The translations under genes were made by a program, and so were the position numbers. The notes beneath the pieces were generated by a model. The model was not told the DNA's origin and did no database searches. It saw only the letters and a list, made by a program, of their open reading frames with translations. This document shows positions 16,683 through 25,969 of a stretch of 64,000 bases of DNA, one piece after another. The stretch comes from Halopenitus salinus (GTDB taxonomy: Archaea; Halobacteriota; Halobacteria; Halobacteriales; Haloferacaceae): contig NZ_JBHSXL010000009.1 of the NCBI RefSeq assembly GCF_042662125.1, positions 702,847 through 766,846 on the forward strand, given 5' to 3'. The first letter of the stretch is position 1. The number at the start of each line of letters is the position of its first letter.

Positions 16683-18852
16683 GAACGCCGCCGTGATCTG
16701 GACCGTCCCCCTCCTCGTGACCGTGGCCGTCCTCGGCGTGCTCGCGCTCTCGTTCGTCCACCGGCGGGTGAACCTGTTCGTCTCGCGGATCGCGCTTTCG
16801 GCCTTCGGCGACTACGTCGTCGACTCTCCACGCTCGAACCGGCAGCGCGACCGCATGCGTGCGGCCCACGCGGGCGGGACACATCGGGTGTACGCCGCCC
16901 GAACGCTGTTTTACGCCGCGGTTCTCGGCGTCTCCGGGAGCGTTCTCGGGATCTATCTCGCGGCCGGAACGCTCGTGTTCATGGACGTCAACGCCGAAAC
17001 GATCCGGGGGACGCTACCGGAGCCGCTCTCCTTTTTGGGCGAACTCGCCCGGTTGTCGGCCATCGAACCGCTCGAGCTGTTCGGTCTCCTCCTCCTCTCG
17101 TCGGCGACGATCGGCTCCGGGCTGGCGATCGGCGTCTACGTCCTTCGATGGGGCCTCCTGTCGGAACGCGCGAGCTCCCGCGCGGCGGCGATCGACGCCA
17201 CGCTGCCGCGGACGGTCGCGTTCGTCTACGCCCTTTCGCGGTCCGGGATGGCCTTCCCGACCGTGATGCGGACGCTCGCGGAGAACGAGGACGTCTACGG
17301 CGAGGCCGCGACCGAACTCGCCGTCGCGGTCCGTGACATGAACACCTTCGGGACGGACGTGTTGACCGCGCTGCGGCGGACCGCACGCCATACGCCGAGC
17401 GAGAACCTCGAGGAGTTCGCGGAGAACCTCGCGTCGGTGCTCGGCTCCGGGCGGTCGCTACCGGAGTACCTCCACGACCAGTACGAGCGGTACCAGGAGG
17501 AGTCGGAGTCGAGACAGGAGCAGTACCTCGAGCTGCTCTCGACGTTCGCGGAGGCGTACGTGACGGTCCTCGTCGCCGGACCGCTCTTTTTCATCACCAT
17601 CCTCGTCGTCGTCGGCCTCGTCCTCCAGGACACGATCCCGATCCTGCGTGTGATCGTCTACGCCGGCCTCCCCCTTGCCACCGCCGGCTTCGTCGTCTAC
17701 GTCGACAGCGTCACACGCACGATCGGGACCGACCGAACGTCCCTCTCGGACGCGACGGACGCGATCGTCCCGGGGCGATTTACCGCTCTCGGGGCGATCC
17801 GTGGCGGTTCCGGCTCGAACGTGGGCGCGACCGACGGAGGAGTCGAGGACTCACGGACCGGCGGCGAACGACGAGCGCACGACCACCAGCGCGAACGGCT
17901 CGAACAGTACGACCGCCTCCGACGGACGTTGGGATGGGCACGGCGGCCGGGGGAGCTACTCCTGCGGCGGCCGATCCTCTCGCTCGCGTTGACGCTCCCG
18001 GTCGCGGGCGTGTGGATCTGGACGTCCACGACGCCGCTTTCCGCCACGTCCCCGATCGGCGTCGTCCGGGCCGTCGACGACGCGGTCGTTCAGTCGACGA
18101 TCCTCGTCGGGCTCGTCTACGCGGCGCTCTATGAGGTACAAAAGCGGCGGACGCGTCGCATGGAGTCGGCCGTCCCCGACTTCCTTGATCGCCTCGCGTC
18201 GGTCAACGACGCCGGGATGACCGTCGTCGAGAGCCTCGAACGCGTGGCCGACTCCGACCTGGACGAGCTGACGCCGGAACTCGAGCGGACCTGGCGTGAC
18301 GTCCAGTGGGGTTCGGACGTCGAATCGGCGCTCTACCGGCTCGAGCGACGCGTTCGATCCCCGCTCGTCTCCCGATCCGTCGCGCTGATCGTCAACGCGA
18401 TGAGCGCGAGCGGCGACGTGGCGCCGGTGCTTTCGATCGCGGCCGACGAGACCCGAGCCGCCCGGCGGCTCAGACGGGAGCGCCGGCAGGTGATGTTGAC
18501 CTACCTGATCGTGATCTACATCTCGTTTCTCGTCTTCCTCGGGATCATCGCCTCGCTCACGCTCGCGTTCATTCCCGCGATCGAACAGGCCGCGGGATCC
18601 GGGGTGGGCGAGGGCATAAGCGGCGGAACCCCCGGCGGAGTCGGCGGCGTCGGCAACATCGCGGAGGGATTCGGGGACGTCGACATCGCGGGCTACGAGC
18701 TGATCTTCTATCACGCCGCCATCATCCAGGGGATCTGCTCGGGAGCCGTCGCCGGACAGCTCGGCGAGGGCGACCTCCGGGATGGCGTCAAACACGCCGT
18801 CATCCTCCTCGTGTTGACCTTCGTGTCGGTCGTCGCGATGGGCCTCGCGTGA
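16669..18852 (+). CDS. Type II/IV secretion system membrane platform protein (PilC/TadC-like)
   Basis: Membrane assembly platform for a pilus-like system, partner of the preceding ATPase. The 727-residue protein has two T2SSF-type halves: the first around residues 170-320 (LPRTVAFVYALSRSGMAFP, then the LEEFAENLASVLGSGRSL segment) and the second around 500-640 (VPDFLDRLASVNDAGMTVVE, VNAMSASGDVAPVL), each followed by membrane helices. A charged cytoplasmic linker separates them. The Gly-rich loop near 648-665 and the last two helices close the protein. The start is either the GTG at 16669, overlapping the ATPase gene by 14 bp, or the GTG at 16693; the sequence does not settle it. Confidence 0.88.
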   Translation: MRTHENAAVIWTVPLLVTVAVLGVLALSFVHRRVNLFVSRIALSAFGDYVVDSPRSNRQRDRMRAAHAGGTHRVYAARTLFYAAVLGVSGSVLGIYLAAGTLVFMDVNAETIRGTLPEPLSFLGELARLSAIEPLELFGLLLLSSATIGSGLAIGVYVLRWGLLSERASSRAAAIDATLPRTVAFVYALSRSGMAFPTVMRTLAENEDVYGEAATELAVAVRDMNTFGTDVLTALRRTARHTPSENLEEFAENLASVLGSGRSLPEYLHDQYERYQEESESRQEQYLELLSTFAEAYVTVLVAGPLFFITILVVVGLVLQDTIPILRVIVYAGLPLATAGFVVYVDSVTRTIGTDRTSLSDATDAIVPGRFTALGAIRGGSGSNVGATDGGVEDSRTGGERRAHDHQRERLEQYDRLRRTLGWARRPGELLLRRPILSLALTLPVAGVWIWTSTTPLSATSPIGVVRAVDDAVVQSTILVGLVYAALYEVQKRRTRRMESAVPDFLDRLASVNDAGMTVVESLERVADSDLDELTPELERTWRDVQWGSDVESALYRLERRVRSPLVSRSVALIVNAMSASGDVAPVLSIAADETRAARRLRRERRQVMLTYLIVIYISFLVFLGIIASLTLAFIPAIEQAAGSGVGEGISGGTPGGVGGVGNIAEGFGDVDIAGYELIFYHAAIIQGICSGAVAGQLGEGDLRDGVKHAVILLVLTFVSVVAMGLA

Positions 18853-18885
18853 TCGGCGGCGGTTCCCGTTTCGTCGCTACCACTT

Positions 18886-19332
18886 ATGCACGTCCGGGCC
18901 GTCACTCGATCCGTGGTCCACCTCACCCGTGATCTGTTGGCCGTCCTCCTCGAACACGCGGCGGAGGCGGAGCCGACGTCGACGAACGTTCTCCTCTCCG
19001 CGACGCCCGCGGAGGAGCTGATCGGGGAGACGGACGATGTCGACCCGGGAACCCCGGTCTTGACGCACTTCACGCTGCCGGACGTCGGGAGCTCCGTGAA
19101 CTCGGTCTTCGGGATGGATCTCTCGACGCCCTCCGAACGCGGCCGTGCCCGCTTCCTGTCGCACCCGGCCGGCGGGCTCCGGATCGACGAGACCGACGAT
19201 CTGTCGGCGGTCGTGATCGTGGCGGTGCCGCCGTGGGAGGCGGACTGCGTCGCGGCGTTCGATCGGGCCGGTCGAAAGCTCCCGTTGACGATCGTCGATG
19301 CGGTCCCGCCCGAGGAGTCGATCCCGGAGTGA
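18886..19332 (+). CDS. Uncharacterised haloarchaeal protein
   Basis: A 148-residue acidic soluble protein starting MHVRAVTRSVVHLTRDLLAVLLEHA. It has an N-terminal helix, a central region with VLTHFTLPDVGSSVNSVFGMDL and SHPAGGLRIDETDDLSAV, and an ending VVIVAVPPWEADCVAAFDR. I do not recognise the family; there is no signal peptide, membrane segment or metal-binding cluster. It follows the PilC-like gene by 33 bp in the same direction, so could be co-transcribed with the secretion genes, but nothing in it points to that role. Confidence 0.65.
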   Translation: MHVRAVTRSVVHLTRDLLAVLLEHAAEAEPTSTNVLLSATPAEELIGETDDVDPGTPVLTHFTLPDVGSSVNSVFGMDLSTPSERGRARFLSHPAGGLRIDETDDLSAVVIVAVPPWEADCVAAFDRAGRKLPLTIVDAVPPEESIPE

Positions 19333-19415
19333 GACCCGTGGGGACGGCTCGTCCGGACGGTCGCTCCGGGACGAGTCGCCTGGATTTTTGAGGCAACGGA
19401 TCGAACGGGGACACA

Positions 19416-19742
19416 ATGGCTGTCCGGCCCCCAGGAAACGACGACGAGACGCCGGAGGCGATCGAGTTCGGGATCGCGGCGCTCGACGCCCGCCTCGAGG
19501 AGTCGGACCTCTCGTTCCCGGCGACGAGCGAGGAGGTCCTCCGGGGCATCCCGGCTCGTGAGATCCCCTACGACGCGTCCGGACATACCCTCGATCTTGG
19601 TGACGCGCTCGAGCGTGCGGGTCCCGAACGGTTCGAGACGAAGAGCGAACTGATGAACGCGTTACACCCGATCTTCGAGGAGCGTCGCCGCCGGGGCGGC
19701 GGGTCGATCCTCGAGCGGCTCCGCGACGCCTTGCCCTTCTAA
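19416..19742 (+). CDS. Small haloarchaeal protein (DUF5789-like)
   Basis: A 108-residue protein with a repeatable haloarchaeal pattern: IEFGIAALDARLEESDLSFPATSEEVL, then DLGDALERAGPERFETKSELMNALHPIF, as in a small family of unknown function whose members pair a short helical N-terminus with a C-terminal LxxVLExxGxxxFxSxxEL-type block. It ends in a basic helix (FEERRRRGGGSILERLRDALPF). No metal site or membrane segment. It is convergent with the AglJ gene, with a 31-bp gap. A GATTTTTGAGG stretch about 30 bp upstream may be its promoter. Confidence 0.65.
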   Translation: MAVRPPGNDDETPEAIEFGIAALDARLEESDLSFPATSEEVLRGIPAREIPYDASGHTLDLGDALERAGPERFETKSELMNALHPIFEERRRRGGGSILERLRDALPF

Positions 19743-19773
19743 CTCTGAGACGTGGTGGACGCGGTCTGCTCGC

Positions 19774-20691
19774 TCACTCCGATCGACGGTCACGTCCCTC
19801 GATCTCCTCGCGGTGAAGCGTGAGGATCATGTCCGCGAGCACGCCGAACATCAGAAGCTGAATCCCGAGTAGGATGCCGGCCGCCGAGACCACGGCGAGG
19901 ATCTCGTGGCCCACGCTCCGAGTGATCCACTCGTAGAGGACGTAGGCCGCCACGAGCGCTCCCGAGAGCGTCGCCGCCAGACCGACGCTGCCGAAGTAGA
20001 AAAGCGGGTTGTTCGTCTTCGCCTTCCGGTAGAGCTCCAGGAAGATGATCCCGCCGTCGCGGACCGGACGCAGGTTCGTGTCCGACCCCTCGGGACGCGG
20101 CCGGTAGGTGATGTCGACGACGGCGACCGAGACGTCGTGTTTGACGCACTCGACGGCCATCTCGGTCTCGATCCCGAACCCCTCCGCGGTGAGGTGGAGG
20201 CGCTCGAAGGACTCGCGGGTGAACGCGCGGTAGCCCGAGAGGATGTCCCGGTAGTCGGTCCCGTGGATCCGGGCGAACGCCCGGTTGATGATCCGGTTTC
20301 CGATCCGGTTGAGCCGGGTCATCGCGCCCGGCTTCATGTCGGCGAACCGATCGCCGATGACGTGTTCGGCCCGCCCGGAGCGGAGCGGCTCGAGCATCGT
20401 CTCCGCGTCTTCGGCGTCGTACGTCGCATCCGCGTCCGCGAGCAGGACGAACTCCGCGTCGACGTGATCGCGGACCGCCTCCCGGACGGCCTGTCCCTTT
20501 CCCTCGCCCGACTGTTCGACCACGCGCGCGCCGGCGTCCGCAGCGAGGTCCGGGGTCCCGTCGGTGGAGCCGCCGTCGATCACGAGCACGTTCTCGAAGC
20601 CACACTCGCGGTACTCGCGGACGACGTCGGCGATGGTGGCGGCCTCGTCCATCGTCGGGAGAAGCACGCACACGTCCGGGGACCCCGTCAT
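19774..20691 (-). CDS. aglJ: Family 2 glycosyltransferase, AglJ-like (dolichol-phosphate sugar transfer)
   Basis: GT2 enzyme that probably transfers the first sugar to dolichol phosphate for N-glycosylation of surface glycoproteins, as AglJ does in Haloferax volcanii. The 305-residue product has the GT-A fold: VCVLLPTMDEAATIADVV near residue 7, VIDGGSTDGTPDLA near 37, the metal-binding LLADADATYD near 83 (DXD-like), and SGYRAFTRESFERL near 150. Two hydrophobic helices at the C-terminus (about 232-252 and 262-285) anchor it in the membrane. Assignment to AglJ rather than another dolichol-phosphate glycosyltransferase rests on overall pattern and length. A CATACTTAAC TATA box lies about 28 bp upstream. 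Confidence 0.75.
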   Translation of the reverse strand: MTGSPDVCVLLPTMDEAATIADVVREYRECGFENVLVIDGGSTDGTPDLAADAGARVVEQSGEGKGQAVREAVRDHVDAEFVLLADADATYDAEDAETMLEPLRSGRAEHVIGDRFADMKPGAMTRLNRIGNRIINRAFARIHGTDYRDILSGYRAFTRESFERLHLTAEGFGIETEMAVECVKHDVSVAVVDITYRPRPEGSDTNLRPVRDGGIIFLELYRKAKTNNPLFYFGSVGLAATLSGALVAAYVLYEWITRSVGHEILAVVSAAGILLGIQLLMFGVLADMILTLHREEIEGRDRRSE

Positions 20692-20715
20692 CGTCGAATC
20701 GTGGTCCGTGTGGGT

Positions 20716-20726
20716 GGTTAAGTATG
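20716..20726 (-). promoter_or_regulatory. TATA box of the AglJ-like gene
   Basis: On the minus strand CATACTTAACC, about 28 bp upstream of the ATG at 20691; leaderless-type promoter. Confidence 0.55.
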
Positions 20727-20795
20727 CGGGTTCCTCGTCGACGGTCCCCGAACGGGGGTCCCGTTTTCACCGCCGGAGCCGCGGTCCCTCGTCGT

Positions 20796-22748
20796 TCACG
20801 CCTCGATGAAGTCCGGCTCGGTGCGCTTCTCCTCGCGCTCGCTCCGGAGGTGCTCGATGAAGTCGTCGAGGTCGACGTCGCCGCGCTCGTTCTCGAAGCG
20901 GTCGCGCACCGAGATGGTTCCGGCCTCCGCCTCGTCGCCGCCGACGACGATCATGTACGGGAGCCGGTCGTCGTGCGCCTGGCGGATCTTGCGACCGACC
21001 GTCCAGTCGCGGTCCTCGACGGAGACCCGGAAGTCGGCGTCGTCGATCGCGTTCTTCACGCGGTGGGCGTACCCGAGCGCGTCGTCCGAGACGGGGAGCA
21101 CGCGGACCTGCTCGGGCGCCAGCCAAAGCGGGAAGTTGCCCTTGAAGTGCTCGATCGTCACGCCCATGAACCGCTCGATGCTGCCGAGCAGCGCCCGGTG
21201 GATCATCACGGGGTGGTGTTCCTCGTTGTCCTCGCCGGCGTAGGTGAGATCGAGGCGTTGCGGAATGTTGAAGTCGACCTGGACGGTGCCGATCGTCCAC
21301 TCGCGGCCGATCGCATCGCGGGCGTCGAGGCCGATCTTGGGGCCGTAGAAGGCGGCCTCGCCCGCCTCGACGTCGTACTCGAGCCCCTTCGACTCCAGGG
21401 CGTTCCGGAGCGCGTCCGTGGCGTTCTCCCAGATCTCGTCGCTCCCGACCGAGTTCTCGCCCTGCGTCTCCAGCTTGTAGATGATCTCCAGATCGAACTG
21501 CGCGTAGACGTCCTCGATCACGCCGATCGTCCGGCGGATCTCGTCTTCGATCTGGTCGGGTCGGACGAACGCGTGGCCGTCGTCCTGGGTGAGCCCCCGG
21601 ACCCGGAGCAGCCCCGAGAGCTCGCCCGACTGCTCGTTGCGGTAGACGGTTCCGAACTCGGAGTAGCGAAGCGGGAGGTCGCGGTAGGAGTGCTGGGAGT
21701 CGTCGAAGACGTGCGCGTGGTTCGCGCAGTTCATCGGCTTGAGGCCGTACTCCGTGTCGTCCTGCTCCCACGCGAACATCTCGCCCTCCTCCTTGAACGC
21801 GTCGTAGTGGCCGGTCGGCTTCCACAGTTCGGCCTTGTTCAACTCGGGCGTCCAGACCTCCTCGTAGCCCAGCTCGTCGTTCTTCTCGCGGATGTACTCC
21901 TCGAGCTCGCGGCGGATCCGCATCCCGTTGGGATGGTAGTGGGCACACCCGGGCGAGTGGTCGGGGATGGAAAAGAGATCCATCTCCCGGCCGATCTTCC
22001 GGTGGTCGCGCTCCTCGGCCTCGGCGCGCATCTCGATGAACTCCTCGAGGTCCGACTCCGACTCGAAGGCGGTCCCGTAGACGCGCGTGAGGCTCTCGTT
22101 GTCCTCGTCGCCGCGCCAGTAGGCCGAGGAGATGTTGAGGAGGGTGACGGCGCCGATCTCGCCGGTCGAGTCGACGTGTGGCCCCTGACACAGGTCCTGC
22201 CAGTCGTCCTGGACGTAGAAGCTGACCGTCTCCTCGCCGGCGGCCTCGGTCTCGAGGATCTCGCGTTTGAACGGGTTGTCGGCGTAGATCTCGAAGGCCT
22301 CCTCGCGGTCGCGTTCGACGCGATCGATGTCGTAGTCGGCCTCGAGTATCGCCTCCATCTCCGCTTCGATCGCCTCGAGGTCGTCCTCGTCGAGGTCGAC
22401 GCCGGTGACGTCGTAGTAGAACCCGTCGTCGGTCGGCGGGCCGATCGTGAGCTTCGCGTCCGGATACAGCCGCTGGAGCGCCTGCGCGAAGACGTGGGCC
22501 GCCGAGTGGCGCAGGACCGTGAGGTACTCGTCCGAGTCCTCGGTCACGATCTCGATCTCCGCGCCGTCGTGGACCGGGTCGTGTTTGCTCGCGAGTTCGC
22601 CGTCGATCTTCCCCGCCACGGTGTCGCGACCGAGCCCGGGGCCGATCTCGTAGGCGACGTCCTCGAGTGTCGACCCGTCCGGCACGGTCAACCGCGATCC
22701 GTCCGGAAGGACGACCGTCACGTCGGCCTGCGCATCGGTCTCGCTCAT
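20796..22748 (-). CDS. thrS: Threonyl-tRNA synthetase
   Basis: Charges tRNA-Thr. The 650-residue product has an N-terminal TGS domain (VVLPDGSRLTVPDGSTLEDV), an editing-like second domain of bacterial type (LRHSAAHVFAQALQRLYPDAK near residue 80, and the H-x4-H pair with VDSTGEIG), the class II core (motif 2 PLRYSEFGTVYRNEQSGEL; motif 3 near MIHRALLGSIERFMGV) and a C-terminal anticodon-binding domain (APEQVRVLPVSD). The zinc ligands are consistent with MNCANHAHVF. This bacterial-type ThrRS is common in haloarchaea. I chose the ATG at 22748 (MSETDAQADV); the frame is open further but a CACTTATCCC TATA box about 28 bp upstream fits a leaderless start. Confidence 0.96.
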   Translation of the reverse strand: MSETDAQADVTVVLPDGSRLTVPDGSTLEDVAYEIGPGLGRDTVAGKIDGELASKHDPVHDGAEIEIVTEDSDEYLTVLRHSAAHVFAQALQRLYPDAKLTIGPPTDDGFYYDVTGVDLDEDDLEAIEAEMEAILEADYDIDRVERDREEAFEIYADNPFKREILETEAAGEETVSFYVQDDWQDLCQGPHVDSTGEIGAVTLLNISSAYWRGDEDNESLTRVYGTAFESESDLEEFIEMRAEAEERDHRKIGREMDLFSIPDHSPGCAHYHPNGMRIRRELEEYIREKNDELGYEEVWTPELNKAELWKPTGHYDAFKEEGEMFAWEQDDTEYGLKPMNCANHAHVFDDSQHSYRDLPLRYSEFGTVYRNEQSGELSGLLRVRGLTQDDGHAFVRPDQIEDEIRRTIGVIEDVYAQFDLEIIYKLETQGENSVGSDEIWENATDALRNALESKGLEYDVEAGEAAFYGPKIGLDARDAIGREWTIGTVQVDFNIPQRLDLTYAGEDNEEHHPVMIHRALLGSIERFMGVTIEHFKGNFPLWLAPEQVRVLPVSDDALGYAHRVKNAIDDADFRVSVEDRDWTVGRKIRQAHDDRLPYMIVVGGDEAEAGTISVRDRFENERGDVDLDDFIEHLRSEREEKRTEPDFIEA

Positions 22749-22770
22749 ACGTTCGGGAAGCCGGAGGATC

Positions 22771-22780
22771 GGGATAAGTG
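22771..22780 (-). promoter_or_regulatory. TATA box of thrS
   Basis: CACTTATCCC on the minus strand, about 28 bp upstream of the thrS ATG at 22748. Confidence 0.55.
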
Positions 22781-22880
22781 TTGTTGGATGGCGGGACGCC
22801 GACGAATTCGCGGACCGGAGGTCGACCGCCACGCCCTCGATTTTCGATCGCGCCTCGGTTCCGCAGTCGCTGGGACCTAC

Positions 22881-24557
22881 TTACGCCTCGGCGCCGTAGT
22901 CGGCCGGCAGGCCGTCCTCGGGGACGACGCCGTCCTCCCAGCCGCGGGCGTCGTAGTACTCGTCGATCGCCGCCTCGAGATCGGGGATGTCGTAGGGGAG
23001 CGTGTCGTCCTCGCCGTCGACGCCGCGCCGGTTGTTGAAGTGACGCTCGAGGGTCACGATTCGGGCGCCGACCGCGAGGAGATCATCGAAGTCCTCGCCG
23101 AAGAGCGCCTCGTACCGCTCGGGGTTCATGTAGTCGCGAGAGAACTTGCAGACGACGCCGGCGTCGTTGAGCGCCATCAGGTTCTCGCGTTCGACGAGCC
23201 GGCCGGCCTTCCCGAGGGTCCCCTCGGGATCGAGGGCGTCCTCCTCGGGGACGAGCGGGTACTCCACGGAGTAGAAGGTCGCGTACATGTGGTCCGCGCC
23301 GCGGTTCGAGACCGCATACGAGAGCCCCTGTCCGTGCAGGACGCGGCCCTCGTGGGCGGCGAAGTCCATTCCCTTGACCGACCAGTTCTCGACGCCGAGC
23401 TCGTCGTGACACCGGTCGATCCCCTCCGCGAGCAGATCGCCGATCCCCTCCCGACGAGCGATCCTCTCGACGGTCTCGTGGATCAACTCGACGTCGCCGA
23501 AGGCGTCCTCGCTCGCGAGGTAGGCAGCCACCGTGTTGCCCGCGGAGATGGCGTCCAGGCCGTACTCGTCACACAGCCGGTTCGACTCCATCACGTCGAC
23601 GATGTCGTCGACACCGGAGTTCGACCCGAACGCCATCGCGACCTCGAACTCGGGGCCCTCGGTCTCGACGCCGCGCTCCTCGTCGCGGGTCGGCAGCTTG
23701 CAGGCGAACGCGCAGGCCGAGCAGGTCCCCTTCTTGTACTTCTTCTTCTCGACGGCGTCGCCGTTTATCCCCTCGACGCCCGCGAACTCCCGCTCGGAGA
23801 AGTAGTAGGAGGGAAGCCCCTCCATCGCGTTCGCGAGGTCCATCACGGCGACGGTTCCCTGCCGTTTCATGATGTTGTCGTCGGTGGCGGCCTCGCGGTG
23901 GATCTCCGACTGGGCCGCGGGGATCTCGATCTCCGGGGCCGAGTCGCCGTCGAAGGTGATCGCCTTGACGTTCTTCGCGCCGAGGACCGCGCCGAGCCCG
24001 CCGCGGCCGAACGCGCGCTCCTTCGTGGTCATGATCGACGCGAACCGGACCCGATTTTCCCCGGCCGGGCCGATGATCGCGGTCTGATCGGGCGAGATCC
24101 CGCGCTCCTCCTCGAGGTGATCCGCCGTCTCGCTCACGGTCGCGCCGGCCAGATCGGGGATCGCCTCGAACTCGACGCCGTCGTCGCGGACGTGGATCGC
24201 GAGCAGCTCGTCGCTCTCGCCGGCGATCTCGACGGCTCCGTAGCCCGTCGCCGCGAAGTTCCGCGACATGAACCCGCCGGCGTTGCTCGAGAGCAGGCCG
24301 TCGGTGAGCGGCGAGACGCCGGTGCAGTTCATCCGGCCGGTGAAGCTCATCGTCGACGCCTGCATCGGGCCGGTGGCGAACACGATCCGGTTTTCCGGGC
24401 CGAAGGGGTCGACGTCGAAGGGGATCCGCTCGTGGGCGAGCCGGGTGCAGACGCCGCGCCCCCCGATGTAGCGCTCGTGGATCCCGTCGATGTCCGTCTC
24501 CTCAGTCGACTGATCCCCGACGTCGACCGTCAACAGCGGACCGCGATTGTGGAGCAT
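22881..24557 (-). CDS. Aldehyde ferredoxin oxidoreductase family tungstoenzyme
   Basis: Oxidises aldehydes to acids, passing electrons to ferredoxin, with a tungsten (or molybdenum) bis-pyranopterin and one 4Fe-4S cluster. The 558-residue product shows the family N-terminus (RYIGGRGVCTRLAHE), GPMQASTMSFTGRMNCTG, and the iron-sulfur motif CSACAFAC near residues 277-284; a distal cysteine lies in VVCKFSRD near 471. Near the middle, GPEFEVAMAFGSNSGVDD is typical of AOR domains 2/3. The exact substrate cannot be read; several AOR paralogues exist in haloarchaea. The ATG at 24557 was preferred over one nine codons upstream because AOR homology begins there. It stands alone between thrS and an acyl-CoA dehydrogenase, all minus strand. 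Confidence 0.9.
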   Translation of the reverse strand: MLHNRGPLLTVDVGDQSTEETDIDGIHERYIGGRGVCTRLAHERIPFDVDPFGPENRIVFATGPMQASTMSFTGRMNCTGVSPLTDGLLSSNAGGFMSRNFAATGYGAVEIAGESDELLAIHVRDDGVEFEAIPDLAGATVSETADHLEEERGISPDQTAIIGPAGENRVRFASIMTTKERAFGRGGLGAVLGAKNVKAITFDGDSAPEIEIPAAQSEIHREAATDDNIMKRQGTVAVMDLANAMEGLPSYYFSEREFAGVEGINGDAVEKKKYKKGTCSACAFACKLPTRDEERGVETEGPEFEVAMAFGSNSGVDDIVDVMESNRLCDEYGLDAISAGNTVAAYLASEDAFGDVELIHETVERIARREGIGDLLAEGIDRCHDELGVENWSVKGMDFAAHEGRVLHGQGLSYAVSNRGADHMYATFYSVEYPLVPEEDALDPEGTLGKAGRLVERENLMALNDAGVVCKFSRDYMNPERYEALFGEDFDDLLAVGARIVTLERHFNNRRGVDGEDDTLPYDIPDLEAAIDEYYDARGWEDGVVPEDGLPADYGAEA

Positions 24558-24666
24558 GGATCGATCTTGCCCCGGATCCATCAAGAAGTCACCGGACGGA
24601 GGGGACGCGTCACCCCGGCCAGGTGGCGCCTCAGCTGCCGCGAACGATCCACGTCAGGTGTCGCGA

Positions 24667-25812
24667 TCACTCCGAGAGCAGTCGTCCGGCGATCGTGTTC
24701 TTCAGGACCTCGGAGGTCCCCTCGTAGATCTCGTTGAGCTTGGCGTCGCGGTAGTATCGCTCCATCGGGAACTCGGTCGTGTAGCCGTAGCCGCCGTGGA
24801 TCTGGATCCCCGCGTTCGCGACCTCCCGGGAGATCTCGGAGGCGTACAGCTTCGCCTGGGCGGCCGCCTTGACGTACGACTCGCCGCGCTCCTTGCGGTC
24901 GGCGGCCTCGTGCATGAGAAGCCTCGCCGCCTGCACCTTCGTGTCCATCTCCGCGAGCTCGTGTTGGATGGCCTGGAAGTCCGAGATCGGTCGGTCGAAC
25001 TGCTCGCGATCCTGCGAGTACTCGAGGGCGTCCTCCAGCGCCGCGCGGGCGATCCCGACTGACCGGGCCGCGATCGTGATCCGGCCCGCGTTGAGCGTTT
25101 TGAGGGCGTGCCGGAATCCCTCCCCCTCCGCGCCGATCAGTCGGTCCTCGGGGACGTACATGTCCTCGAAGCGCAGCTCGGCCGTCGGACAGCCCTTGTC
25201 GCCGAGCTTCGATTCAGTTCCCTCGACGTGGAACCCCTCGTCCGTATCCGGCCGCACGAGGAACGTGGAGATGCCCTCCCGGTCCGCGTCGGGATCCGTC
25301 TTCGCGAAGACGACGATCGAGTCGGCCACCGAGCCGTTCGAGATCCACACCTTCCCCCCGTCGATGACGTAGCCGTCACCGTCGCGCTCCGCGGTGGTCG
25401 ACATCGCGGGAACGTCGGAGCCGGCCTCGGGCTCCGAGAGCGCGAACGCGCCGAGGTCCTCCCCGCGATTCAACGGCGGGAGGTACTCCTCGCGGACGGA
25501 CTCGTCCGCGAACTCGAAGACCACGTTGCCGGCGAGACTCGTGTGGGCGGCCACCACCGTCGCGAGCCCGCCCGATCCACGGGCGATCTCACAGAGCGCC
25601 AGCGCGTAGGCGTGGTAATCCAGTCCGGCGCCGTCGTACTCCTCGGGAAACGGCATGCCGAGGAACCCGAGTTCGCCCATGCGATCGACGAGGTCGGCGG
25701 GGAACTCGTCCGTCTCGTCGATGTCGGCCGCTCGCGGGACGATCTCGTCGTCGACGAACTCCGAGACGGCCTCCCGCATCCGCTGCTGTTCCGCGGAAAG
25801 GGACAGATCCAT
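24667..25812 (-). CDS. Acyl-CoA dehydrogenase
   Basis: FAD-dependent enzyme that introduces the alpha-beta double bond in acyl-CoA during fatty-acid or branched-chain amino-acid breakdown, passing electrons to ETF. The 381-residue product has the three-part fold: N-terminal helices (LSAEQQRMREAVSEFVDDE), the beta domain with FALSEPEAGSDVPAMSTTA near residue 122 and VWISNGSVAD, and C-terminal helices with QIHGGYGYTTEFPMERYYRD. The catalytic glutamate is in IYEGTSEVLKN near residue 364. Substrate chain length cannot be told. The ATG at 25812 is used; a GTG two codons earlier is also possible. Confidence 0.93.
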   Translation of the reverse strand: MDLSLSAEQQRMREAVSEFVDDEIVPRAADIDETDEFPADLVDRMGELGFLGMPFPEEYDGAGLDYHAYALALCEIARGSGGLATVVAAHTSLAGNVVFEFADESVREEYLPPLNRGEDLGAFALSEPEAGSDVPAMSTTAERDGDGYVIDGGKVWISNGSVADSIVVFAKTDPDADREGISTFLVRPDTDEGFHVEGTESKLGDKGCPTAELRFEDMYVPEDRLIGAEGEGFRHALKTLNAGRITIAARSVGIARAALEDALEYSQDREQFDRPISDFQAIQHELAEMDTKVQAARLLMHEAADRKERGESYVKAAAQAKLYASEISREVANAGIQIHGGYGYTTEFPMERYYRDAKLNEIYEGTSEVLKNTIAGRLLSE

Positions 25813-25933
25813 GTCCACCCATCGACGAGCCGGGACTTAGTGGTTTTGCGCTTCCGCGCGTTCGCCTTCTTGACAGTTCGTTGAATAGTCCCGCGTCTGG
25901 GAGCCGCGAAGTCGGGCGAGCAACCCCACGAGA

Positions 25934-25962
25934 CTTTTTATCCTCCGTTTCATAGAGGAGGA
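25934..25962 (+). promoter_or_regulatory. Promoter and ribosome-binding site of the squalene synthase gene
   Basis: CTTTTTATC (25934-25942) is a strong TATA box about 30 bp before the ATG, and GAGGAGGA (25955-25962) is a clear Shine-Dalgarno sequence 7 bp before it. Having both so close implies either a very short leader or a start site further upstream; leadered genes are the minority in this window. Confidence 0.6.
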
Positions 25963-25969
25963 CAGTTGA

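Noticed and set aside
16679..16696. ATG start just before the PilC-like gene
   Set aside because: That ATG is in another frame and reaches a stop after five codons; the PilC-like protein must start at a GTG.
20724..24737. 1337-codon open frame on the plus strand
   Set aside because: Antisense to thrS and the AOR gene, both of which have clear motifs; no recognisable domain in this frame.
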